Assembly (NCBI GenBank): GCA_016713365.1
Contig: JADJPG010000004.1
Location: forward strand, 124,001-188,000
DNA length: 64,000 bases
DNA from: Verrucomicrobiota bacterium
Lineage (GTDB): Bacteria > Verrucomicrobiota > Verrucomicrobiia > Limisphaerales > JADJPG01
Direction: 5' to 3'
Made by a program: the position numbers and the translations under genes. Under the pieces are notes generated by a model that saw only the letters and a list, made by a program, of their open reading frames with translations, searched no databases and was not told where the DNA came from. Positions 29,209 to 38,800 of this stretch are shown one piece after another; position 1 is the first letter of the stretch, and each line of letters opens with the position of its first letter.

Positions 29209-30324
29209 TCAGTTCGCTTCAGTTGGAAATTGCTTGAGCGCCTCCCAGCCCAGATGTTCCTGTGCGATGCGCTGTTGCCGGGCGAAGAGCTGCCGGGCTG
29301 GTTCGGCGCAGTCCTCCAACCAGTCGCAAAGCTGCGAGTCGACTTCATCGCTCGCGTCATCCGAGCCTTGGACGGAAGCGAGACTAAGAAGCCGCCGGTA
29401 GCTGGGGAGATGCGGCTCGATACGCGGAAGGTCCCGGCGCTCTGCGTTTCGACTGGCCTGCTGTGGAATGCGAAGTCCCTGAGGATCGAGGTCGCCGAAA
29501 TACAGGACGCGCCGATGACCACCGAGCTCCAGGAAAATGTCGGCGAGATAGCGAACGCCATCGATGAACCGGTTGCCGTCGCCGTAAACGACGGCGCTGA
29601 AACAGGCGCGCTCGGCATTCCAGCGACAGAAGGACTGCCACGTCGCAGCGTTCTCGATAACAATCAATGGCTTCGCCGTTGCGGCTGCCGGACCGCGCTT
29701 CCAGCCCAAGGGGACGCCGATGACTTCACACCGCAGATCGCGCCGTTCGCAGAGACGGCCATCGCGGAAAAGCGCGGAGCCCAGCAGCTCATCCAACCGC
29801 TTCTCGTCGCCGAAAAGTTCCAGCGAGCGTTCCTTGATGGGCACAATGTCGCGTTCGCTCACTGTGGACTTGATGAAGTCATTGATCCGGCTGAGTTCGG
29901 CGAAGGAAAGGTTCAGACGCGCTTCACGCACGAAGGTCATCGCCGGTTCCCACGGATACTCGCGGATCAACCGAGCCTCTTCATCGGTCGGCGGAACAAA
30001 CCCGAATGCCTCGCACCACGTTGGTTCAGCGATCAACGGAATAACCACGCGTTCGATCAGGTGCGGCTTGTAGCGCACTGTTTTCAGTTCCACCCAGCCG
30101 CCCGTTGCCAATTCCCGAATCTCCCGCTCGGCGTCGCCGCGCTCGATCGCGCTGGTCAGGCGGGCGTCTTCGAGCAGTTCCTCCCACCGGCGGGAAAAGG
30201 GTCTTGCGCCTGCATTCGTGAACCCGCCTCGAACCCGCTGCCATTCGCTGAATAGCATCCGTCCGATGGGTGAACGGGCGGCCTTCATGCACGGAGCGCC
30301 GAACTCAGATTCGGCGCTATGCAC
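29209..30324 (-). CDS. jetD: Wadjet protein JetD, Toprim-type nuclease (DUF3322/DUF2220)
   Basis: In characterised Wadjet systems JetD is the nuclease that cuts circular plasmid DNA after JetABC has extruded it. The 371 residues fit. The N-terminal DUF3322-like part (1-200) is followed by a Toprim-like domain with Glu224 (VIENAATW) and the paired acidic residues Asp278 and Asp280 (YFGDLDPQG), the metal-binding set expected for cleavage. The start lies 4 nt after the jetC stop; a second Met at residue 13 is also possible. Being last in the jetABCD order is typical. All visible catalytic residues are intact. Confidence 0.92.
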   Translation of the reverse strand: MHSAESEFGAPCMKAARSPIGRMLFSEWQRVRGGFTNAGARPFSRRWEELLEDARLTSAIERGDAEREIRELATGGWVELKTVRYKPHLIERVVIPLIAEPTWCEAFGFVPPTDEEARLIREYPWEPAMTFVREARLNLSFAELSRINDFIKSTVSERDIVPIKERSLELFGDEKRLDELLGSALFRDGRLCERRDLRCEVIGVPLGWKRGPAAATAKPLIVIENAATWQSFCRWNAERACFSAVVYGDGNRFIDGVRYLADIFLELGGHRRVLYFGDLDPQGLRIPQQASRNAERRDLPRIEPHLPSYRRLLSLASVQGSDDASDEVDSQLCDWLEDCAEPARQLFARQQRIAQEHLGWEALKQFPTEAN

Positions 30325-30328
30325 CCAT

Positions 30329-33300
30329 TCACGACAACGCCTCCATCGCGTCCGCCATCGTGGTGAGCAGCGGGATGTTGGTGATGCGCGTGACGTAGCC
30401 TTCGGCGTCGCGTTCGACTTCCTTCTGGCACATCACCACCGTTTGAGCGTGCGGCACCATCACGCCGAGTCGCTCCGGCGGGAACGCCATGACGATCTGC
30501 AACTGGAAGTTTCGCGCCAGCGCGAGGCAGTCCTCGATTCCGTCGCCGGAGAGTTTCGAGAACGCTTCGTCCATGACTACGAGGCCGAGCTGCTGCGAGC
30601 GGGTGGACGTGCGGTCCCCGCGGTCATACACGCGACGGAACGCGGCGAGCATCGAGATGAAGAACGGCGCCTGACTTTCGCCACCGCTCAGGTTGCGTCC
30701 GGCGCGGCCCATCGAAATGGGCGGAGCGTCGGGCTTGTCGGCCGGCACCATCTCCAGGTCGTAGCGATGGTAGTTCCGGTAATCGAGCAACCGCCGCGCG
30801 CGGTCGTCGCTCTGGTCAGGAGCGTTCACGGCGCGCATCAGTTCATCTTTCGCCCGCTGCACTTCGGCGTCGTGAAAGGCGGCCATCAAAGGATCGGTCG
30901 CTTCGAGACCGGATCCGAGCAGCGTCCAAATGAGCCCGTAGCCGGTGGTGTCCTTCCGCTGGCTGATGCGATAGCGGAACTTGCCGACCGGCTGGCTGAG
31001 ATAGCGGTCGAGCAGGCGAATCGTGTTTTGCGCGTCGGTGAGACGACGGTTCAGCTCGTTCAGCACGTTGTCTTCGAGACGCCGTTCCCATTCCTTCTTC
31101 CGATCAGCGGCAAGCTGGCGGGATTTCTCCAGCTCCACGGTTTCCAGCACGCGCAATCGGGCGCTCCACGCTTCATTGCTGTCGTCGTCGGCCGGGAACT
31201 CCGCCTGATACTCCGGATGACGCAGTTGACCCTGTTCATCACGGGCCGAGGCGAGCAGAACGCGTTCGGCATTTCGCTTCTGGCGCGCTTCGGCGGCCAA
31301 AGTTCCAGCCTTCCCGGCGGCGTCCATGATGGCTTCGAAGCAGCCGTTCCATTTCGGGAACTTCGTGCGCCACTGATCGCGGCGTTGTGTGAGTTCGGCA
31401 TCGAGGATGCCGCTGAAACTCCGGCTGAGTTCGACGCGACTGGCTTCCACCGTCATGCGCGTTTCCTGAATCTCCTCCTGGGCTGCCTCGAGCGCTTCGC
31501 GATGCGGGCGCGTGCGCAAATTGAACTCGGCGTTGGACTGCATCAGACTGCCGACCTTGCGATCGAGCGCGGTCTTCTGGTCCTCCAATTCCTTGAGTTT
31601 CTTCTGACGCGACTCGCGTTCGGGCGTCATGAATAGCGCCATGGTTTCGCGGACGCGTCCCAAGTCGGCTTCCAGTTGCGGCAACTGCGCGAGCTCGGCG
31701 GCGCGGTCGGGCAGGGTGCCGCTGTCCAGGCCGGCTTTCTTTCCATTCTCCACCCACGCTTGCACATCGTTGCGATGTCGGTTCAGCGCCTCGAGCTCCG
31801 CGCGCGTCTCGGCTTGCTCCTTCTGTTTCGCGGCGCGCATCCGCTCCAAGCCTTCTTTGCCGAGCGTGAGTTCGACTGAGCTCGCGGGCTTCAGACGACG
31901 ACGCAACGGCGCCTGCTTGTAGATGCCTTCGGGCGTGATGGCGCGGCCGGCGTCGGTGGATTCCAGTTTCTCGACGGAATCAACGCACATCACCTCGCCG
32001 AGCAAATGTTCGACGTAAAGCCGCGCGATGGGATGCGCGACAGTGACCTTGCTGAAGAGCGATCCGTCCTTCGTGCCGCCGCGGAGCTGTCGCACTTCCG
32101 TGGGGTTCAGCAACGATTCCGCTTCGCGGCCAGGCGGCGTCTTGCGGAGAATATCGAGCGCCTCGCGGTAATCCGCGCTTTCTTTCACGACGAGCGCCCA
32201 GCGATTGCGGCCGAGGAACAATTCGAGTGCCGGCCACCAGCGCTCCTCCTGCGGCTTCACTTCAATCAAGCGGCCCAGTTGTTCGACGCGTTCGCCGAGC
32301 TTCTGGCGCGCGGCTTGGAAGAGCGGGAAGGAACCTGGCGCCTGGCCTTTCGAGAGATTCTCCAAATCCTCCGCGAGCTGGCGCAGTCGTTTCTCCGCGC
32401 CGGCAATGTTCGAGCGCAGCGGCTGGGTGAGTTGCTCGACAGCGACCCAGAGTTCATTGAAACGCGACGCGAGTTTCGGTAGAACGTCTAGACGTTCGTG
32501 GTCGGTGCCGGAGCGCAATCGGGCGAGCAGGGAATCCTCCACGACGAGCGTCTCCTTCAATCCTTCGAGCGGCAACGCGCCGCCGTGCTTCAGCCATTGC
32601 GTCCAGCGATAGTGCCGATCGTCGAGCTGCTGCTGCGCGGACTTGCGGGCCTCGCGCAGGCTGGTGACGCGCGTTTGCAGCTCCCGTTTCTCGCGATCAA
32701 GCTGATCAATCTTCGCGCCGTCCGGATCTTTCTGAATCTCAAACCGGACGCCGTCCAGCAGCTTGCTGACGTTCGCGGCTTCCTTCGTGGCGGCATCGAG
32801 ATTCTTGAGATCGTCCGTGTGCTCGCTTTCGAGGCGTTGCAATTCCGCGGTGTGTTTGTCACGACGTTCCTCGGCCTGCGCGAGCTTGAGCGCGTGACTG
32901 ACGTGATGCAGCACGGCTTCTTCGCGGCGACTGCTTTCGTGCAGGGTGTGTTGCTCGGCGATGCGCCGGAGGAACGCGGCTTCGTCCTCCTGTTTCTCGA
33001 GCCGCTTGCGCGTGTCGTCATAGGCGCGCAATGCGGAGCGGACTTCGCGGACGTCGATCGGGCTTTCTTCGAGAATGAATTCGCGAATGAACTTCTCGAC
33101 ATTCTCCTCGACCTCAAACGCGATGGCTTTCGGGAACGTGCGATGGAACGCGGCGGAATCGAAGTTCAAGTGGCGCGGCGCGGCCATCTCTTCGAGGTAA
33201 TCGCGCTGGCGATTGAACAGGCTTTCGTTCCCGTATTCGCGACGGAGCCACGAGCGGAAGGCGTCGTCGGCGAGCATCTTGCCGTCGGGCGCGATGGTGG

Positions 33301-33727
33301 CGTAGTCGAGCCGATCGGGAATGCAGAAGTAGGTTTGCGTCGGAGCGGAATCGGGACTCGCGTATTGGAGACGTATGCCCCAGGTCTCGCGCTGCGGCTC
33401 CTTGCGTCCGCGCGCGGCGGGTCGGGAGAACTCAAGGGCCACGAGCGTGACGCCGCTCTGGCGAAGGAAATGACGCTGGCCATCGCGGGTCTGGTTCGTA
33501 TCGCCGAGGCAATAGCCGACGAGATCGCGACCCTGCTTGTTGCCGGCGGCGGCGCGGTTCGCGCGCCAGTGTTCGCCGAGCAGGACGTATTGCATCAGGT
33601 CGAGCAACGCGGACTTGCCGGTGCCGAACGCGCCGGAGATGAGGACGTTGTCATCCACATCGAAGATCTGGCGGAAGCCATACCAGTTCAGCGCGATGAT
33701 GCGCGTGAGGGAAATGCGCTGGCTCAC
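30329..33727 (-). CDS. jetC: Wadjet protein JetC, SMC/MukB-like ATPase
   Basis: JetC is the motor of the Wadjet condensin and is related to MukB/MksB. The 1132 residues show an N-terminal Walker A (GAFGTGKS, residues 32-39) and a long coiled-coil body with heavy Glu/Arg/Leu content (about 230-450 and 620-880). The middle hinge-like region lies near 450-600. The C-terminal signature motif LSGGE (1013-1017) and a Walker B with MDEA (1052-1055) complete the head. Its start overlaps the jetB stop by 4 nt, so the two are translationally coupled. Confidence 0.95.
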   Translation of the reverse strand: MSQRISLTRIIALNWYGFRQIFDVDDNVLISGAFGTGKSALLDLMQYVLLGEHWRANRAAAGNKQGRDLVGYCLGDTNQTRDGQRHFLRQSGVTLVALEFSRPAARGRKEPQRETWGIRLQYASPDSAPTQTYFCIPDRLDYATIAPDGKMLADDAFRSWLRREYGNESLFNRQRDYLEEMAAPRHLNFDSAAFHRTFPKAIAFEVEENVEKFIREFILEESPIDVREVRSALRAYDDTRKRLEKQEDEAAFLRRIAEQHTLHESSRREEAVLHHVSHALKLAQAEERRDKHTAELQRLESEHTDDLKNLDAATKEAANVSKLLDGVRFEIQKDPDGAKIDQLDREKRELQTRVTSLREARKSAQQQLDDRHYRWTQWLKHGGALPLEGLKETLVVEDSLLARLRSGTDHERLDVLPKLASRFNELWVAVEQLTQPLRSNIAGAEKRLRQLAEDLENLSKGQAPGSFPLFQAARQKLGERVEQLGRLIEVKPQEERWWPALELFLGRNRWALVVKESADYREALDILRKTPPGREAESLLNPTEVRQLRGGTKDGSLFSKVTVAHPIARLYVEHLLGEVMCVDSVEKLESTDAGRAITPEGIYKQAPLRRRLKPASSVELTLGKEGLERMRAAKQKEQAETRAELEALNRHRNDVQAWVENGKKAGLDSGTLPDRAAELAQLPQLEADLGRVRETMALFMTPERESRQKKLKELEDQKTALDRKVGSLMQSNAEFNLRTRPHREALEAAQEEIQETRMTVEASRVELSRSFSGILDAELTQRRDQWRTKFPKWNGCFEAIMDAAGKAGTLAAEARQKRNAERVLLASARDEQGQLRHPEYQAEFPADDDSNEAWSARLRVLETVELEKSRQLAADRKKEWERRLEDNVLNELNRRLTDAQNTIRLLDRYLSQPVGKFRYRISQRKDTTGYGLIWTLLGSGLEATDPLMAAFHDAEVQRAKDELMRAVNAPDQSDDRARRLLDYRNYHRYDLEMVPADKPDAPPISMGRAGRNLSGGESQAPFFISMLAAFRRVYDRGDRTSTRSQQLGLVVMDEAFSKLSGDGIEDCLALARNFQLQIVMAFPPERLGVMVPHAQTVVMCQKEVERDAEGYVTRITNIPLLTTMADAMEALS

Positions 33728-34365
33728 AGTGTCGTCTCCTTCTCGCTCGATGCTTCGTTTGCGGGCTGCTGATACAAGGCCACCTGTTGTTCCCAGGCCT
33801 CGGCGTTCTCGAACGGAATGACGCGGGCGAGCGTAGGGAGGATTTCCACCTGTGATTCACCGAACTGGGTGTTCTCTTCGTGCCATTGCAGGCGGACGAG
33901 CCGGCGGTTGCGAAGCTTGCTGAGAATGTCGCGCAACTGGGCGGGCGTCGGGAGTTCGACTTCTTCGAAGTATAGTTTCAGGCGCTGCCAGATGTCGTTC
34001 GTGGTGACGACGACGGCTTCGACCGAGTGTTCCATGCGCGCGTCGTGGTAGATGCGCCAGAGTGTGAGCACGAGCAGCGTCTCGGCTTTGTTGAAGCGGG
34101 CGATGAGTCCGCAATCACCGGGGACGGGACGGAGATAGAAAATGGGTTGGTCGCCATCCGCGAACAGCTGGAGATTGAGCGGGGCAAGATAATCGCCCAG
34201 CTCGCGCTGGTATTCGCGGGCGAGCAGGTAGAGCTCGCGATCGCGACCGGTGTGGCCGAGCAACGCGCCGTGAGCGAGCAGTTCGGTCAGGATTTCAGAA
34301 AGCGATGCGCGATCGTCCTCGCGGATGCGATTCCAGGTTTCAAAGGTGGGCCAGGGTAGTGCCAT
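33724..34365 (-). CDS. jetB: Wadjet protein JetB, MukE/MksE-like (DUF4194)
   Basis: The 213-residue protein corresponds to the DUF4194 winged-helix KITE-type subunit that binds JetC and JetA. Supporting sequence: LSEILTELLAHGALLG near the N terminus, a central ETLLVLTLWRIYHDARM helix, and a C-terminal LRNRRLVRL segment typical of winged helices. It starts immediately after jetA and overlaps jetC. Identity rests on size, fold pattern and position between unmistakable partners. Confidence 0.88.
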   Translation of the reverse strand: MALPWPTFETWNRIREDDRASLSEILTELLAHGALLGHTGRDRELYLLAREYQRELGDYLAPLNLQLFADGDQPIFYLRPVPGDCGLIARFNKAETLLVLTLWRIYHDARMEHSVEAVVVTTNDIWQRLKLYFEEVELPTPAQLRDILSKLRNRRLVRLQWHEENTQFGESQVEILPTLARVIPFENAEAWEQQVALYQQPANEASSEKETTL

Positions 34366-34366
34366 G

Positions 34367-35851
34367 TCAGGAGATGCGTTCCAAAGTAAATCGTTCCATC
34401 AGCCGGTCCATTTCGGCGTCGCGCGGGATGCGATCCGGTTCCGTGCCGAAATCCGCGCGCGCGGCGTGAACGCGCCAGCGGACGTTGCGTTGCGCGCTGC
34501 CGGCCGGGCCGCGGTCAAACGCGAGCACGGCGAGCAGGTCGAGGAAGTCGTCTTCGATCGAAACGTGAAGTTCCTCGGTTGAAATCCGCGCCCCTTTCTT
34601 CGGGAGATGTTTCTCGACGAAGCGCGCTGCGCGTTGCGGCGTGAGGATGGTGAGGTTGCGCCGGCGGATTTCGTCCATCGCGGTTTCGTTGTCGGCGGAG
34701 TCCGGCGGGGCGGCGAGAGAGAGATCGACCTGGGCGCGTTGCTTGCGCGGGCGTGAGAGCGAGTCGAGTCCGTAGAAGATTTCGGCGGTGGGCGAGAGCA
34801 AGGTCATGCCGGGCTCGTTGGCGAGATCGGCGAAGGATTGCCCGGCGTGCTCGCGGCCGGCGGCGTCGAGATACGCCTTTACTTGCTCCTGCTGACGCCC
34901 GCGCATCTCGGTCTGGTAGCGGTAACGCGCGGCGGAGAGTTTGCTGAAATCCGCCATGCGGCCGTCGATGAGTCGTTGCTTGATGGGAATCGTCGCGAGC
35001 TGACGTTCCAGTCGCGACAGCATGCGTTCGGCTTCGGCGTAGGCGGCGGTGGCGTCGAGATCGAGATGCTTGGCGAGACCTTCCGCGAGGCGCTGTTTGG
35101 TGAACGGTTCGTAGAGCGCTTCCTGCACGATGGACCGGGCCTGCACGAGGCGCGGAAGCAGGCCGGTCTCCTGCAGTGCGTCGTAGCAAAGCATGTGTTC
35201 ACCGGCGTGAAAATCGACGAGGAAGCGTTGCAAGGTTTCCTGCGCGGAGCCGCTGGCGCGTTGGGCGGTTTCCTCCTGAAGAATCAGGGTCTCCACGGCG
35301 TGCATCTGGTCGTCGGCGCGTTCGGCGCGGGCGACGAGATCTTTCACGCTCTGACGCATTTCTTCGGGGCCGAGGCGATTCGGATCCAGCGCACCCTCTC
35401 GAACCAGATCGCCGCAAAGGGAACGCAGCGTGGCGGAGAAATCCTTGAGCTCGGCGGGACGGTTCTCCGCCAATTCGGCGAGCAGATGAAGGAGCCGGCG
35501 CAGGGCAGGGGTGATGAGGACGTAGTGTTCGTCGAGGCTCACGCGCCGCGGCTGGAGCCAACGGGCTTCGATGAGTTTGTTGAAGAACTGCGCGGCGCGT
35601 TGGTTGAGATCGCGGAACTTCCCGCCTTCGTCTTCATCGAGCTGGACGTCCGGATGGCGGACGAGGACTTCGCGAATGAGCACGCGTGCTTCAGCGTGGG
35701 GAACCTGACCGCCGTCGTCCGCCGCTTCGATCAAGCGCTCGGCGCAATCGACATAGACCGCCGCGGTAGGCCGGCTCAGGGGACGGAAGAATCCACCCCC
35801 GAGAAACGGCGCGAGCTTGGTGCCCAGCGACACAGAGTCACGGTCAGACAT
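34367..35851 (-). CDS. jetA: Wadjet protein JetA, MukF/MksF-like kleisin (DUF3375)
   Basis: JetA is the kleisin subunit linking the JetC heads. The 494 residues fit DUF3375. The N-terminal winged-helix part reads ALRRLLHLLAELAEN near residue 113, a long helical middle follows (180-330), and the C-terminal part carries ISTEELHVSIEDDFLDLLAVLAF. It is first in the operon. It starts only 31 bp after the stop of the cytochrome-type dehydrogenase gene on the same strand, so no room for a private promoter exists outside that gene's 3' end. Confidence 0.9.
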   Translation of the reverse strand: MSDRDSVSLGTKLAPFLGGGFFRPLSRPTAAVYVDCAERLIEAADDGGQVPHAEARVLIREVLVRHPDVQLDEDEGGKFRDLNQRAAQFFNKLIEARWLQPRRVSLDEHYVLITPALRRLLHLLAELAENRPAELKDFSATLRSLCGDLVREGALDPNRLGPEEMRQSVKDLVARAERADDQMHAVETLILQEETAQRASGSAQETLQRFLVDFHAGEHMLCYDALQETGLLPRLVQARSIVQEALYEPFTKQRLAEGLAKHLDLDATAAYAEAERMLSRLERQLATIPIKQRLIDGRMADFSKLSAARYRYQTEMRGRQQEQVKAYLDAAGREHAGQSFADLANEPGMTLLSPTAEIFYGLDSLSRPRKQRAQVDLSLAAPPDSADNETAMDEIRRRNLTILTPQRAARFVEKHLPKKGARISTEELHVSIEDDFLDLLAVLAFDRGPAGSAQRNVRWRVHAARADFGTEPDRIPRDAEMDRLMERFTLERIS

Positions 35852-35881
35852 GGCACGATGAAAGACGGCAGCGGCGAAGAA

Positions 35882-38800
35882 TCAAGGCTGCGCTTTCTTC
35901 GAGAGCAGATAGGCCATGAGGTCGTTGAACTCGGCGGGGGTGAGCAGGTCGCCAAAATTCTCGGGCATGAGCGAGGTTTCGGACTCGCGACGTTCGGCGA
36001 TGTTCTTCTTCGGGACGGTGAATTCCTTGCCAGTCACATCGGCCAGCACCAGCACTTCACCTTCTTCGCGGCGGAACAACCCGCTCGGAGCCTCGCCGTC
36101 CTTCAGCTCCAGCTGCGTGGTGCGGAACGCGCCGTCCACGTTGCGGTTCGGATCGAGGATGTCTTCACAGAGCCGTTCGAGCCCGCGTTGGCCGATGCCG
36201 TTGAGCTGCGGACCAACGTTTCCACCCAGGCCATCGATGCTGTGGCAAGCAACGCAGCTCTTCGCGAAGACGAGCTTGCCGGCGTCCGGCTTACCAGGCG
36301 CGGTTGAGTAGGCGGCGCGACGATCCGCGATGAGTTTGTTGCGGGCGTCGTCGGGCGGCGGGAGTTTGGCGGTGAGTTTCTTCAGGCGCGCCTCCCAGTC
36401 GTTGGGTTTGGAGTTCTTCAAGCGTGTGTTGACGCTGTTGCGGTAGAGGACGCGCGGCGAGATGGCGCCATTTTCCATTCCGGTCAGCAACGTTTCGGCG
36501 CTGAACTTCGTGGCGGCCATCGTGATGGCGATGGTTTCCTGTTTCTTCAACGGCAGTCGCTTGATGGTGGCGAGGACCGCAGCCTGGGCGGCGGCTGAGT
36601 TCTGGCCGGCGAGGATTCCGGCGACGCCTTCCTGATAGGCGATGGGACCGTAGTTGTCGTTGAGCGCGCCGGAGAGGACGCGAAGCGCGTTCTCCGAATC
36701 GAGCGCGACCCAGGCGCGAGTGAGGGTGGTGACGGCGTCGGCGGAGGTATCGCCAATCTGCCGGCCGGCGCGCGGCGAGAGAAACTCCGCGAAGACGGGC
36801 GCGGTTTCCTTCATCTGCAGGCGGACCGCAGCTTCAGTGGCGCCGGTGAACCATTCGCGCATCTTGCGCGGGGAGAATTCAGACGGGCGCAGTTGCGGAA
36901 GCTGCGGCTCGAAATCGCCGAAGGCAATCCACGCGTAGGCGCGGCCTTCATCGCCATCAACCGCCTCGATGTGGACCCGCTTTCCGACGTGCTCGGGGAA
37001 TTCCCACGTGATGCGTCGGGCGGTGTCATTTCGCGGCGCAGGAACGGTGGCAAGAATCTGGCCGTTCTCGTGCAAGCGCAGGCGGATGAAGTTCAGTCCA
37101 CCGGCGGCTTTGTCCGGGAAGCCGTCGTGGCCGCAGATCCAGAAGCTGAGGTTCGCGGGCAGTTGGAAGTCAGGCGAACGCAATACGCCGGTGACATCCT
37201 CGCCGCCGGGAAGACTCGACGTGAGCTGGCGTTTCTTGCCCGTCGTGTCGGTGCGGGTTTCGATGTCCCAAGGCACGGTATCGCTGGGATTCGGTTCGTA
37301 GGGCAGCGCCTGCCAGGAGTGATAAGTGTCGAATGCTGAGAAGAACTTCCAGACAAGGTTCGTGCCCCAAGCGCGGATGCTCTCGGGACGGGCGCGACCG
37401 CGTTGTTGGAGGCCGTCATCGATGGATTTGAAGAGCGAGAACTGGCGTTCGAGCTCGAGGTATTGGTCGAGTCCGTAGGACGTAGGAATGCGCTGGCTGG
37501 CGAACTCGGCGAGCTTGCTGAGCTCGTTCTCCGGCGCGTAACGGGCGGCATGCTTGAGGACATCCGCGACGGACGGCTGCGGGTTCTTCTGCTTCGAGAG
37601 TGTGGGAAGTTGCTGCAGGAGGAACGCGGCGGCGGCTGGGGTTTTCACCGCGACGGCGACGTCGGTGATGGTCGCAACTTCGTTATCGGACAGTTTCTCG
37701 GACGAGAGCCGGCGGAAGTTTTCTTCCGGGACGAGGTGGTCGCGGAGCGACTTGCGGGCGACGTACAGCAGATGCGTGTCGTCCTTCGGCACGCGTTGGA
37801 TCAGGGCGAGCAACGGACGGATGGCATCGAAGCTCGGGCTGTTGCCGAGCGCTTCGGCAGCGCAACGTTGCACGAGACCGTCAGGATCGTTGAGTGCGGC
37901 GAGAGCGAGTTTGTGGAGTGTGGGCTTTAGCGCGCTTTCGCTTGCCTTGCTGCTGGGCGCTGAGGATGTTTGAAGGCCGCGTTCCGCGAGGATGCGCATG
38001 GCGTGCGTGCGGACGAGGCGATCGGTGTGCTTGGCCGCAGCAGTTACGAGCTTGTCGTCGCCCGCGCCAAGGCGTTCCAACATCCAAAGCGCGTGAACGT
38101 GCTGGAATGAGTTCGCAGGCTTCGCGACGGCCTTCTTGAGCGCGGAGACAGCGTCCTTGCCGACACGGTCGTGGAGTTGATCCATCGCGAGACGACGACG
38201 TGTGAGATTCGGATGCGCGAGCTCGGCGATGAGTTCCTTGGCGGAGGCTTTGGTGAAATCGTAGGGCTGATGCAGCTTCGCCTTGCCGTTGGCACCTTTG
38301 TAAACGACGCGCCAGATGCGGCCGCTCTCGCGGTCACGGCCGGGGTGCGTGAGAGGGACTTCGTAGTGGCCGATGATGCGGTTGTAGAAGTCCGCGATAT
38401 AGAATGCGCCGTCTGGAGCAACTTGCGTATCGACCGGGCGGAACCACGGATCGTCGGTCGAAACAAAGTTCGGCAGCGCACGCGCGATGCGGGTCGAACC
38501 GTGCTCGGTGATGCGATCGCGGAAAACGGCACTGGCCATCACATCGCCGAAGAAGAAGTTTCCGTGGAATTCAGCCGGCCAGAGATTGTCGGTGTAGATG
38601 GAGACGCCGTCGATGGCGGTCGAGCCGCGCATCTTCTCCATCATCGTCGGCACGAAGCCGAGGCCATCGTGCGGCTTGCCGAAGCTCGGATACCAGCCGC
38701 CAGCGAGGAGTTGGAAGAGCGGCTCGCTGTGGCAATCGGAGGAAAACAGGCTGCCGGATTCATCGAACGCGAGGCCGAACGGGTTCACCTGACCGTGCGT

